From Galbula dea (lineage: Eukaryota; Chordata; Aves; Piciformes; Galbulidae): DNA of 64,000 bases. The notes under the pieces are model-generated. The model was given only the letters and a program-made list of their open reading frames with translations. It had not been told where the DNA came from and ran no database searches. Positions 13,066 through 25,396 of the stretch are shown here, in pieces. Both the position numbers and the translations under genes were made by a program. How positions within the stretch are numbered: the first letter of the stretch is position 1; every line of letters begins with the position of its first letter. The DNA lies in assembly GCA_013399015.1 (NCBI GenBank), contig VWZX01019989.1:596191-660190 (forward strand). Direction: 5' to 3'.

Positions 13066-14530
13066 TGAGATGACTAGAGGAGGCATTCAACCTGCTACTT
13101 ATGAAAAAAGATGAAGACCTGGGTAATGTGAAGGTCTAGGGTAGCTTAGACCACAGCAAACATGATATTCTACAGTTAAACATCCTGAAAGAAGTGAGTA
13201 AGGGGAGTACTGGAATTACCACTCTGGAATTCAGGATATATTTCACCTTGAATGTGCTGTGTGGGATCCAAAAAGAAGACTGCTTTGCCAGGCAAAGTGG
13301 CCCAGGTCAGATGGGTGATCATCATGGACTCCCTTTTCAGGCACAGGAACAGGCCATTGTGATAGGCAGAAGTGAAGCAAGTGTGGCAGGTAGCTAGCAT
13401 GGATCAACAGGGAACTCCTATCTGAGTTCAAATACAAAAAAGGAAGCGTGCAGAGGCTGGGAGCAGCAACAGGGCACCAAGGAGTAATAGACAACCACAG
13501 CCCAAGAACATAGGCATGGAGTCAAGAAAGCCAAAGTCCAGAGGGAGCTTGAGATAGTGAGAGAGATGAAAGACAAGAAAGGCCTCTCTAAGTACACTGG
13601 CAGCAAAAGGAAGGCTGAGAAGAATGTGGACCACAGCTCAGTCTGGAAGGGAAACTAGTGACAAAGGATGTGAGTAAGGCTCAGGTACTTAATGCCTGTT
13701 TTGCCTTCTATGTTTGTTTGGTTTTATTTTTCTTCTTCCTTGTGATATTTCTTTTTAGGCCTTCCAGGTCAGTGAGCCCAGTGGCAGTCTGTGGGAGTGG
13801 AGTACTTAAGCCAGTTGGACATACACAGATACTTGGAATGACGTGAGCTGTATCTGAAGATGTGGAGAGATGCGGACAGCGTCACTGCAAAGTTACTCAT
13901 TTTTTAAAGGTTATGATTATTGGGGGGAGGGAAGAGTTGATGACTGGAAGGACAAGCACCACATCTGTTTTCAAAAAGGAGGACTCCGGGGACTGTAGGG
14001 CAGTCAACCTAACTTCAGTTCACTGGAAGATTATCAAGTAAGTAATCCCAGAAGCCATATTCAAGTAGGCAAAGGACAAAAAAAGGAATAGCCAGACCAT
14101 GTTTAGACCAACCTGACCACTTTCAATGGTGAGATAAATAGCTCTGTGAACAAAAGGAGAGTAATGAGTGCCACTTTGACTTTACCATGACCTTTGACAG
14201 TCTCCATACTATTTTGTAGCCTAATTGTAGAGATGTGGACCGGATAAATAAGAAGGATTAAAATTTCCCTGAACTGGCATATTCAGAGGGTTGTGATCAG
14301 CAGTGTAAAGTCCTACTGCTGGCCAACTACTAGTGGCCACCCTCAGGTATTGAAATTTGGGGCCAGTACTGTATAACATCTTTATTAACAATCACAATTA
14401 TCAGCGGGATTGCATACTCAGCTTACTTGTGAATGATGACAAATTGAGGGACAAGTCAATGCACTGGAAGGCAGAGCTGCTATCCAGAGGGTCTTCAGCA
14501 GGCTGGAGAAGTAGACTGACGGGAACCATA
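13066..14530 (+). mobile_element. Degenerate CR1 LINE, ORF2 region
   Basis: An old 5'- and 3'-truncated CR1 copy covering the linker between endonuclease and reverse transcriptase and the front of the RT. Shifting frames keep CR1 features: 'VREMKDKKGLSKYTGSKRK' near 13554-13612, 'VTKDVSKAQVLNACFA' near 13655-13703, the 'ttcaaaaaggaggactccgg' block at 13970-13990, and 'VYNIFINN' at about 14369, equivalent to the RT 'LFNIFI' segment. Many stops and frameshifts make it non-functional. A roughly 230-bp stretch at 13705-13935 with a T-rich run matches CR1 poorly and may be an insertion. Confidence 0.82.
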
Positions 14531-15816
14531 GGAAGTCTCCTTTTAGACCTGTTTAGGTTTTGTTTTGTTTGTATACAAACATACATATACTACCTACAGC
14601 TCAGACAAACAGCTTGGTTTATATAATTTTTGCAAACAGCAATATCCAACATAGAATGTTAAAAATAGTATCCTACGCCTTTTCCTCCCTCTAGATCCTA
14701 AACCACACTTCAAACAGCAGTCTCTGTTGACATACAGTTACTTTTAGGATAGAATGTAACTGCTATTTGTCAGTTGGAATTAATGATAGTCAGACATTTG
14801 AAATCTTAGACTGTATCATCTCTCCTGGAACTGTACAGGGGGCTTTTACATCTTGAGACAACTTTTGCCAAATACTACAGAAAAGAGAGATGCTTTCTAG
14901 CAGGTTTTATCCTTTCATAAATACTTTTTCGAACACAAAAACATTTCTCTCAATGGTCAACCAACTTCTCCTGCGACTCCCAAGTCTATGTCCCTTTCTT
15001 CCTCAAGCACATAGAGAAAACACCTGTTTTATATCCCTCAGAAACCACTTGGAGATAAAGAGATAGAAAATGCATGTGAAGCTCTATCTGATTCCTGATT
15101 GTTCAATGTCACATAAGGAGAGGAAGGATTCTCCATATATTCTGTTCCGTAACGGCAACCACTTCCAACTAGGTCATGTCACAAGCAGGGACTAAAGTGA
15201 CCTAAAAAGTGCTCATGGCAGAAGAGCATTTTCTGGTAATGATGGCACACTGTTCACCCACATTTGTGCTCAATATTTTATTCCAGCAAAACCTCAAAAC
15301 ACTCCTCTTACTCTACTTCCAGTTATAAAATCTACCCAATTTTTTCTGCCCCAAGATCTAGAACTTTTCTATTTCATTTTACTCCTAGCAGGTATCTCAT
15401 TCTGGATGCAAGCCTCCTTCAGTTTTGGCCCCACGCTAATCCTCCCTTCCACTCTACCATGGCAAGCCTTGTTCCACCACAGCTTTGCCTCCTGTAGTCC
15501 ATCCTATTCTTCCTGGTTCTTCTGTCCTCTCATCTCATCAGCTGTGGCTTCAGAAGCACCCTGCTTTCCCAGTCTGTATGCTCATGTATAGATCAACAAC
15601 GACACAATACTATCACTAGTTATATTCCAATCTTTATCTCTCCTTTATAATCCAAGCTGCCTCATGTACTTTCTTTCCCCGCCCTTCCCCTGTGGTTTTG
15701 ATTCACAGATGAAACCAAACTTGTTGACTCTTGTAGCAGAAAAAGAAAAAAAAATCATATTGATTACAATAAGCACCAAAGGAGCTGTTTAAGATGTGAG
15801 ACCCCTGTTTAACAGA
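14531..15816. other. Gene-free spacer between two CR1 copies
   Basis: No coding signal or repeat family recognised. C/T-rich + strand sequence at about 15260-15700 yields overlapping frames of 77 and 61 codons without known motifs. Confidence 0.5.
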
Positions 15817-16310
15817 GTGCATCATCAACAAGTTTGTAAATGACACAAACTACAAGGTGTGGCTGATACACCAGAGAATTGTTGCCATCCAGACCAACCT
15901 TGATAGACTTGAAAAATTGGTCAAGAGGAATTTAATGAAGTTCAACAAGCAAAGTCCTGCACCTTGGGAGGAACAATGCCATACACCAATACAGGCTGAG
16001 GGCCACCCAGATGGAAAGCAGCTTAGCAGAAGAACCTGGGAGTTCTGTTGGACATCAACTTGAATATAAGGCAACCATTATCACCAGCAGGTGAAGGTAG
16101 GTGATCCTTCCCCTCTGCTCAGCAATGGTGTTGCCACACCTGGAGTACTGGGTTCAGTTATGGACTCCTCAGTACAAGAGGGACATGGGCATGCTGGATA
16201 GAGTCCAGCCAAGGATGGAAAAATGATTAAGGGTCTGAAGCATTTTATCCATGAGGAAAGGCACAGAGAGTTGTGATTCTTCAGCCTGGAGAAGAGGTGG
16301 CTTACAAGTA

Positions 16311-16351
<41 letters not shown>

Positions 16352-16661
16352 AAATATCTGAAGGGAGGGTGCAAAGATGGCAGAGCCAGACTCTTTCAAG
16401 CGATGTTCTGTGACAGGACAAGAGGCAACAGGCACATATTGAAATATAGGAAGTTCCCATTGAACATCAGGAAACGGTTTTTTGTTGTTGTTTTATTTTT
16501 TTTTAATCAAGCACAGGTATAGGCTGTCCAAGGAGGCTGCAGTATCTCCCTTATTGGGGTACTGGAGGTCCTAGACATCCTTCTTTAGATAGCTGTGCTT
16601 AGAGGAATTGGACTACTTGACCTCCAGAAGTCCGTTCCCACCTCAGCCATTCTGTGATTCT
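15817..16661 (+). mobile_element. CR1 LINE fragment, RT tail to 3' end
   Basis: It starts in the RT just before the FADD-equivalent segment ('caagtttgtaaatgacacaa'). It continues through 'NLDRLEKLVKRNLMKFNK', the 'cacacctggagtactgggtt' block, the 'gattcttcagcctggagaag' block and 'gacctccagaagtccgttcc', and ends with 'cattctgtgattctga'. Stops, frameshifts and a T-rich insertion (16477-16503) disable it. It overlaps in consensus coordinates with the CR1 at 13066-14530, so the two are separate insertions and not one split element. Confidence 0.9.
16315..16345. repeat. (AT)n microsatellite inside a CR1 copy
   Basis: About fifteen uninterrupted AT units. The surrounding CR1 normally has a short 'tatataaatatctgaag' sequence here, so the microsatellite probably expanded in place from that seed. 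Confidence 0.92.
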
Positions 16662-19270
16662 GAAAACACCATGAAATACGTTGTATTATCAGTTATTAAC
16701 AAATAAGAACTCTCTTGTAAACCACATAAAACTGTTTCAGAAACTCCTTAAAGTTGAGTAGTAGGTCAAGAGTAAATCACAGAAGCACTTAAAGAAAGTG
16801 TCCTGAACCTGTTTTAGTTTTACATGGTCTTGTTAGGTCTATTACTGCTTAATTGACACAGCAATTTCACTGTAGATCACAAAGCAAGTTCAGCTGATTA
16901 TAATTTAGAATGATAATAAAATTAACAGATTTGGGCAAACCAGCAGGAAAAATAAGAGGAAGAAAGAAACTTCTGTGTGTTACTGCTTATGGAAGTTTTT
17001 CTTTGAAAAATCCATGTAGTTCATGTTTCTGTCAGGCAAGACAATATGCCTGGAAATTTAATCTGATGGAAGACATAGCACAACATCACCAGAAAATGAC
17101 AAAATCAGATTGTAGGGAAGGGACTGTCAAATGCCTTCACAGCCCTCAGAATTCACCAGGGAAACAAATTCACACAAGTATAATAAATCTAGACTCAGAT
17201 ATCCACTGGAGGTTTTTGGTGCTAATACCCTTAGTTTCCACTTCAAAATTTCATTCAAGGTGCTTAAATCTTCTGTTAGTTGCCTGGTGGAAGGTGCCTT
17301 CACCCAAATCCACCCCTCCTAAAAAACAGGGGTAGACTGCTTTCACTGTTTCCAAGAGCAACACTCCAAATGTTATCAGTTTTTGTCTTTCAGTACAGTT
17401 AAACAAATCTGAGCTCCTTTTCTACACAGGTTTTCTTCCCATATCCACAAACCCTAGAGCAACACAAATAATAATCAAAATGAAGCATTCTGTTGTTTCA
17501 GGAGGAAGCAAGTAATTGCATTTAAACCGTAGAGGTAATTGCAGATCTTTATTGCAACATGCTGAAAGGAAAAAGTCAATTTTCAGTTTGAGAGGAAGTT
17601 TACTTTTTTTTTAAAAAAAGAGATTTGCTAGCCAAATAAAGCTAGTAACAAATTAAAATGATCACCCAAAGCAATAGATCAAACTGTAAAGATCAAGCAA
17701 TTATGTTAGGTGTTCTCACATTAAAAGATAAATATGATAGCTTTTAAATCTAACTTTAACTACAGAATATACATTTATGAGGACCTTCACAAACTCTTAC
17801 CATCTGCAGGTGCAGATATGAAACAGCTGTTAACATCACAAGCATTTCTTCATAACAATTTTCACAAGTAGCTGTCAGAAATGCATAAATATTGGGGAGA
17901 TATTTGAGACAGAACCCCCACTTACTAGGTTATTTTAATTTTAAAGATCCTTCCTTATATCATCATTTATCTGTTGCAGCTCTCTATAACTCAGTACTGT
18001 TACAATTACTTCATTCACTTATGCTATGTCCAAACCTATGAAATCCTTTCTTAGTCTTTAATAAGCCTCAACATTCTTCATTAAACAAACAAACAAAACC
18101 CAAGAAGAATCTTACCAGTTGAGAAGGCAATAATGCAAATTCTCATTGTGTTACAGCTACAGTATACAATAGTCATACAGATCATAACAGTTATTCAGAG
18201 CTTGTCCCTGCTTCATCAAATAAACAAAAGATCCCCCCTGATTTGAACATACAGAACTCATTTGCATAAAAAGACATTTTAGCACCACAAGCACAACTCC
18301 CTGTACACCCCAGTCCAGGCCTTCAACCAGATTCAGCCCAAACACTCCTCTAACATCACCACCAGCTTCTTCACAGCAGCAACAGTAGCACACCTTTATG
18401 ATGACTCCATTTCCTTGATGTGACAAGAGGTCCTATGCCAGGTGAGGTGTAAAAATGAGGTCCTGACTTAATGTAATTATCTAATGGAACTTTTCATATT
18501 AGGAATTAATTAAATGAGCCCATCTGCTCCGTGACTAGCTGGAAAATAGCTCTTTCAAAGCCAGAGGTGTTTGATTCTGCCAAATTAAATGGTGATTACC
18601 AGAAAGATGTGGTTGAAAATCTATTATTTTAGGTAAGATATAATTACTATTATATCTCATTAACCTGTGTGAAATAGCAAGAATGCCCTATCCTCATCAC
18701 TATTTTGGTGGTTTGTCTAGTCAATCAACTGTGTAGAAAAGAAAGATGATGGACCAAAACTGTTTATGGCAGTTTATCAGCATAGCAATAAGGCAGTGGC
18801 TATCAACAATATTTTATTGATTACTACCACATATAGTCATGTTAATAAAATTTCTGAAGAACTCAAATACTGGCCAAAAATAGTTGTTTTCTCATAATGA
18901 AATCTAGAGTCAGTTTTTTAATCTGTTATTAAAGCAGTGTGGGGGTGAAAGTAAAGGAACTTGTCAAGTTAAACCTTATGAGAAATATTGCTGAAGGTTG
19001 TCAGTGATTTCTGCTACAGTAAATACACAAAGAAGGTATAAAAAGCCAACAAGTTTTTTCCTTTGCTATTGCAGAAAAATCAACAATGTATGTTTAGAAC
19101 ATTATTAGCTTTACGGAGAGGCTAGAGAACATAATCTAGAATTTTACTAAGAGATCTAACAGAATTGTAGTCATAATTGTACAGTTACAGAAGTCAGGCA
19201 AAGTTTATGGATAAAGGTAGCACCTATTATTGTACCCACTACTATAACTGGGGGAAAAAATAGTCTATAC
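16662..19270. other. Gene-free, no repeat recognised
   Basis: Includes a 141-codon + frame (16910-17335), the longest open frame left of the CpG island outside repeats. It has no recognisable domain, no promoter signal and no supporting splice context, so I do not call it a gene. The part at 18460-18640 is rich in TAAT/ATTA-type motifs. Confidence 0.45.
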
Positions 19271-19713
19271 TGTCCTGGTTTCACTGGAACAAAACCCTAA
19301 GTCAGCCATGGTCTGCAACTGTTAGCAGTTTTGAGGTAGCCAGGATGGCTCATGCAATTTGATTCACAGGTATATCCTATACCATAAATGTCACACTCAT
19401 TATAAAGGGGGAAGTTTGCTGAAGATAGAGGCTGGCTGTGCTCTTATTCTTTCTGCTTCTTCTGTCTTTGGAGGGGTTTGATTCCTACTCTGCTTCTTAG
19501 GACTGCCTCTGTGTTTATTGTGACTAGTATGCACTTATTGGGATGGGTATAACTTTTTATATATGCATTAGCATTAATATTGGCTTGTCTGTTTCCTTAA
19601 ATCTGGTTTGATCTCAGCCTGTGGGTTTCCTCTCTGATTCCCTTTCTTGGCTGGTGAAGGATCATCAAGTGATAGAGCAACTGGTATAGTTTACCCTCAG
19701 ATATAGGCCAAAT
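19271..19713 (+). mobile_element. Probable endogenous-retrovirus LTR fragment
   Basis: It starts with 'tgtcctggtttcactgga', the opening I remember for a family of avian LTRs. A TATAAAGG box follows about 130 bp in (19401), then pyrimidine-rich sequence with 'ggaggggtttgattcctact' and 'cctgtgggtttcctctctga'. I cannot place a clear CA end or a target duplication, so the right boundary is approximate. The family assignment rests on memory of related bird sequences. Confidence 0.45.
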
Positions 19714-22700
19714 GGAGATACGCACTAAAATATTTTTAGGTTTAAAATTTTCTCATTTCTGCTCTACTGAAACATAAGACACCTAAATCATATAGTAACT
19801 TAAAACACTGGGAATCTAGCACTTACAAAGATAAGAATTTTTACTGATTAAATGTTCACAAGAGAGATTTTTTTTCTTTATAACACTGTAATTCAATGCA
19901 ATTATATTGGTACCTCCTCTTTCTTTGTCCTTTTGAAATTCCTAGTATTAATTTTTTTTTCTTAGCTCAGATTATGCCCTCTGAAAACTTATTTAAGCTA
20001 AATCAAAAAGAAATCTTCACTCTGGAAAAAGAATATCTACATAGGAAGTTGAAGGGGGGAAAAAAAAGCAGTTGAATTAACGATAGTAGGGAACTGTCTT
20101 TTAGTTCTTCTCTAGCTAGGCCACTGGCAGAAACTGGGCCTATACAAAAAATAAAAAGCAAAGCTTAGTATCTTGCAAATATGTACAGAAAAATGAAAAG
20201 TTTAGAGTGAGTTGCTATCAGAATCTCTCAGGACAACGTAAGTCAAAGAAAGAAACAGTATTTTGATAAAAACTTAGGCTCTCACTTGCAGAAAAATACC
20301 AACCTTCAACCAAAATTCATAGTAAAACATAGTTATGTAATACACAGTAAGTATAATATCAGAATTTCAAACCCAACAATACTGAAGAATGCTATCCCAT
20401 TCTTGTGTGGACTAACTTTTGCAGAAAATCTCAAAATGGTCTCATAAACTTCACTAGGGACCAACATTACAGAGACACGTGCATGCTAATAACTTAATGT
20501 GCTAGGGTTTATTTGGGGGGAGGAAGAAAGAGTTGTTTTGAGATGAAATACAAGTAATCAGATTTAGTGCAAAGAGAGATTTTTTTTTTTTTTAAGAACT
20601 GCACAGGATGAAACTAGATAGTTTGACCCCATACTGGTTAATGAACCTTCTGCAAGTAATGAATTGCTAACAAAGACTAAAGTGTCTTTAACCATTAGGA
20701 TTGGAGTTAAGTGGTCCAATAGTACAACCAACAGTTTCAACTTCTGAGCATGAAGAAAGCACTGTATGGCTAGCTACAAAGAGCCTGTAATAAATGTGGG
20801 TTGAAAAGACCATACATATCAACAGTGTCTGGGAAGGGACACAGCTAGCCTCGACCACAAACCATGGGGGCACTGCTTCCCAAGTAGTGAGAGCTACCAT
20901 GCTGCAGAGCTGTGAGCACATTCCCAGAAATATATGGAGCACGGGCAACAAGTGTCATGGGGTGGTCCTAACTCCACAAGAGCAACCTACTGTTACCCAA
21001 GAAGCTGGCATGCTGGAAAGCACCATGCAAAGTTATTCAAGCAGTCCTGGATGGAGTAAAAGGAGCTTATTAATATTGCCTCAGCAAACCCTTCCCCTCT
21101 AGCAGAGGCAGCAGTGGTACCACCAGTCAGAGCAAAGAAAATTATGGCAGCTTTGGGAAAGGAATAAAAAGGAAGTGGCAGCTATCTTGCAACAACTCCA
21201 AAGGGGCTAGAGGTGAGGAAGTGTAGCAAATGAGGTGTTCAGCACTACATTTTCTCAAGTGATTCCTGCTGTTTATTAAAAAAAAATATTGCTGCTCAAA
21301 GAAAGGATACGACTAAATGTGTGCTGGTTGGAAACCAGTCAGTGGAGGCTGTAATTTCAGCAGCAGTATGAACACTTGTTTTCAATAAGTTCATTTCCCT
21401 AGTCTGACCGGTTCATACTCTTGCCTCACATGCACCTGTGCCAGTACAGTACCAAGGTGCCAGAATGGCAGAACTGAATGCCTGGGACCTGGGACAGGCT
21501 GTGTACACCCAGAAGTGCCACGAGATACATTCTCATAAAATCATATCCTCAGTGTCGATAATTTGCTGTAGGAGGCACAGCTTAGTTTTTACAAGCACCA
21601 TAAATTCTTCAATGTGAAGCAAAGGCTTAATATCTGTTTAAACAATCCTTGTGAAAAGGTTTGGCCTAACCATCTTAATATTTATTATTAATGGAGACCT
21701 TAAAAACGTCAAGCGGTGTGGATTTTGCCTTAAATCAAGTCTGGATATTACCTGCACACAAATCCCTTTCATCCTGTTTCAAAAGCGTAGGTGTGGGGGT
21801 TTTTTAACAGAATAGTATCCAGGTGGGTGGAAGACAAAAATGTGACATTCTAATTATATACTACATGAAATTATGACATTTTGAAAGCTAGAAAATTGCT
21901 TTGTTTCATAAACAAATTACAGCAAAATCATTGTAACTCAATTTGATAGTGATTATGGACTCCTGGATTACTGACTATAAGCAAATAACTGCAGTTTAAA
22001 GAATCAGCCTTTTTAAGCTGTGACATTTTTGCTGAAATGTCCTTAACTTTTTAGATGTGGTGAGAAGTTGCAGTGTCTCTCTTTTTAAAAAGATCTTGTT
22101 CCACTGGAAAATATTTAGTCTACTATCAAGTGATCTCATAAACCATGGCAAAACTAATGGCATTATTAAGTACCTTTACTTCAGGCGAAACAGAAGGAGC
22201 AATTACATCCCACTTCTATACCAAAACAGCTAGACCCAGCAGAAGCTACCTCACAGTGCAACAGAAAATACAAAAAGGACTGATTAGAGCTTGACAGATT
22301 TGCTGACTCAAAACACAGGGCTAGGGAACCATCTGTCCAGCTATGTTAGAAAGGGGCACAGTAATCCAGCGGGAAGGTAGCACTAAAGTAGCATGCACAA
22401 ACAGGGCATCGAAAAGAGGCAAAAATTTTGACAGGCCTACTTCAAGATATTTAGCCTCACAGTTGGATTTTCTTCCATGCAGGTCAAGGCAATGGGACAG
22501 TCTACAATCTTCCCACATCAAGAGAAGGGCACAGGAGACACTTAACCTGGTCAGCCTGTCTCTAACATAAACATACGAGGCTTCGAGTACTGGTTACTAC
22601 CTGGCCTGACAATAGAGGCAACAACAGAGACAAGGTAAGTTGTAAAACCTGAAAGACACCTTATTTATGCTTCAAACATTTCTTTCCAGTTGGAACAGAG

Positions 22701-22850
22701 CTGCAATGCATCTTGAAAATTCTGTATATTGTTTTCTCCTACCCCATAACATGAGTAACTATTTTCAGTTCAAATTAATAACCTTTGAAATACAGCTCCT
22801 GTAAGACATTCTTCCTTGCTAGGCTTCGCAATACTTCCTCTGCACCACCA
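19714..22850. other. Gene-free, no identifiable feature
   Basis: Contains poly(T)/poly(A) runs (for example 20581-20593) and overlapping frames of 102 (+) and 87 (-) codons at 20688-21102 without known motifs. No repeat family was recognised. The 21560-22070 part reads like old unique sequence, but I cannot test conservation. Confidence 0.45.
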
Positions 22851-22943
22851 TAAAAAAACCAAACCAAACCAAAGAACAAACAAAACAAACAAAAAAAACA
22901 AACAAAAAACCCCAAACTAAATTTAAAAAAAAACAAAAAGCAA
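22851..22943. repeat. A-rich low-complexity tract (CAAA)n-like
   Basis: About 90 bases of A-runs punctuated by single C or CC, with repeated ACAAACAAA units and essentially no T until its right end. Confidence 0.8.
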
Positions 22944-24754
22944 GGCACGTTTTTTATGTTATTGTTAGAAGAAGCAAAGTCATTTGAAAAGGGAAAATCC
23001 AGGAGTGGGACTCAGAGAATTTAATACTTCTATGCCTTGGTGATGAGTTGGGACTTTTTGTAAGCAGGAGATTTGCCAAGGAATTGGAGATCAGATGGTA
23101 AATAAAACTCCAGCACATGAGGAAGAATGTGGTTAGGTGTTCTTGGAAACTGGGAACTGAGGATTATCTAATCAGTAAAAATAAATGATTGTGTTGTCTA
23201 TTCAGTATCTGAGCAACTTGACTTATCTTTCCCACTTACTATTTTTTCTTTTTTTTGCCACTCTACTTTGGTCATTCCCAGACCAAGGACACCTGTTTCC
23301 CTTGTCGACCATGCGCTTATGTATCTTCCTAGCTGTTACAGGATCTGTAAGTCATCTGGCATTTTGCATTGCAGCCATATTCCTGCCATGAGTATAACAA
23401 AAACACTTAAAAACTTCTAAACTCTGAAGTTGTGTTTTATTACAGCCCCAACTGAAACAAGGTGGCTTTAGAAAAAGGGAACTAAGAGTGAGATGGATTA
23501 TAATAAAAGGGTATGTACAGAGGTTTCCTCTCCCACACTATGCTTGAGAGCAAGCTGTAGGTCCTTATTCTTAGTAATACAGATTTTAGTGGTGTTCTGT
23601 GCAGCAACAAAGCCTACATATTCTCTCCTGACTTCCAAAGAATAGCCTTTGTGTTCTTTCAGAGAGCATGCCCATCCCTAACTCCACTTGAGAGACGCCT
23701 ACATTTAAAACTATTAATTCCCAGTTTGCTGTCTCTCAGTTTTCTCCTATGCCCTCTTCACGCAATAGAAGCTTCTTCATGTGGCTTGCCCGTTCAATCT
23801 CAGAGCAGATGCTACTGCTCACTCTATCCCACAGGCTCCATCTGGCCTAGAGTAAAAAGCAGTGAAGAAAACAAAATGGCAGTCTTCATCCTTTATGTCC
23901 AGCTACTGCCCTTTTAAAAATGTTGTGTTGAGGATATACAAACAAGATAGCATCCATTACCTTTGTCTTTAGTTTCTCCAGGGTATCTTTTTCTCCAGAA
24001 GGAAATCTATATTTTCCCACTGCTTCTGAATACAGAAGGTGGTAACTCCTGCTAGAATTGCTACATAGGTCTGAGGTGCTGAAGTAAAAACAAATTGCTC
24101 TTCCAGAGGGTTCTGTCTATATTTTTAAATATAAGTACGTATTGAGTTTATCTGAATGGCAAATAAAGCTTATATATTTGCTGTAAACTGTTGATATCAA
24201 CAGATAATAATAAATGTCTGACAGGAAAATATGGTAACTAAATTCATGGTGTTCTCCATCTGTTCCTCTGCTGTTTGTATATCTCTGTACAATAGTATGC
24301 TTGTTTCTTTCAGTGGCTTCTTACACGTATGTTTTTGTATATTCATATATATATATACAGGAAGGTTGTATGATGGCTCAGTTTGCAACCAGGTTCATTT
24401 CCCCTTAAGTTCTACGCAGAAGTCTGTCAGTGTATGCTAACAAATACAGTCCAAGTATGTTCCTCCGTCTGAACTGACCTCTCCTCCTGTTTGAGTGCTA
24501 TGCATGCATTCCATTGGTGCACATCTGAGCACATAGGAAGCACACACATCCTTACAAATACAGGGGCTTACACACAGGTGCCAACTTCGCACACTCTGAC
24601 ATGTACTTTCTTTCTTTGGCACACCAGTGCACCCGAATGCTCCCGTGCTACGTGCAAGGCTAGGCGTCTTCATTTCCACCTTTGCGTGTGCTTTCTGCTG
24701 ACCTGAGGCTGTGACCGTTGTGGTGCACACCTCATCTTCTCCTGCTTAGGCTAA
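22944..24754. other. Gene-free DNA leading to the DCP1B CpG island
   Basis: No exon or repeat recognised. CA/TG-rich sequence at 24490-24640 gives overlapping frames on both strands. G+C content rises sharply from about 24755. Confidence 0.5.
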
Positions 24755-25061
24755 TGGACACGCGGCGGCCGTGCAGGATTCCCTGCTCGGCACAGAGAGC
24801 GCCTCTGCCCTGGCAGCACTTCCCATCGAGTTTTGCCGGTTCTCTCAGGCCTGCAGCCTCGGGAACACTGTTGCTGCTCGGGCACGCAGCAGTCACTGTG
24901 AAAAGGAAGCCAGTCAGCGGCCTCCCCAGTGGCAGGAAGATGCCTAAAACTGAAGGGTGCCGGCCCCGCAGGAAAACCAGCCAGCAGAGTCCGGTCGCTG
25001 CCGGTGGAGGCGCTGCGCCGCGGCCGCGCGGGCCCCACTACGCCTCCCCTCAGCTTGCACC

Positions 25062-25076
25062 GTCGCCAACGGCAAC
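25062..25076. promoter_or_regulatory. X-box-like RFX site in the DCP1B promoter
   Basis: GTCGCCAACGGCAAC fits the RFX X-box consensus RYYNYY-N(1-3)-RRNRAC, with half-sites GTCGCC and GGCAAC separated by three bases. It lies about 170 bp upstream of the start codon inside the CpG island. Occupancy is an inference. Confidence 0.4.
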
Positions 25077-25243
25077 AATCCTAGGCCGACTGTGCTCGGC
25101 GCTCGATTGAGGCGGCTGGTCTCCGCCTCTCCCGCCCGCTCTCACGCCCACTAGGGGCGGGTGGAGGTGGGAGTCACCACCCTTTCTCTCGGCGTTGGAT
25201 TGGTTGCGCCTACTAGGAACCCTGTGTTGTTGTCGGAGACAAA

Positions 25244-25396
25244 ATGGCGGCGGCAGTGGCTGGGGCCGCCCTGCTGGGCAAGGGGCTGGACATCAGCCTG
25301 GCGGCGCTGCAGCAGCATGACCCCTACATCAGCAGCATCGTGGATGTGGCCAGCCAGGTGGCGCTCTACACCTTCGGGCACCGCGCCAACGAGTGG
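25244..25396 (+). CDS. DCP1B: DCP1B coding exon 1 (residues 1-51)
   Basis: The start ATG has a strong context (A at -3, G at +4) and is the only one matching the family N-terminus MAAAVAGAALLGKGLDISLA. The exon ends after NEW (gagtgg) and is followed by the donor gtacgtgag, giving a phase 0 intron. It encodes the first helix and first strands of the EVH1 fold (DISLAALQQHDPYI, VALYTFGHRANEW). The Ala-rich first nine residues are encoded by GC-rich CpG-island sequence. Confidence 0.96.

Noticed and set aside
16910..17335. 141-codon + frame in the gene-free upstream region
   Set aside because: No domain, signal or recognisable homology and no promoter or splice context. A frame of this length is unremarkable across many kilobases of non-coding DNA.
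24718..25110. 130-codon + frame upstream of DCP1B exon 1
   Set aside because: Low-complexity Pro/Arg/Ser peptide caused by the CpG island. It is not in frame with a DCP1B exon through any plausible splice and matches no family I know.
25148..25157. CTCF-like core (ccactagggg) in the CpG island
   Set aside because: One base short of the usual core (four G where five are expected), and the rest of the motif does not fit well.
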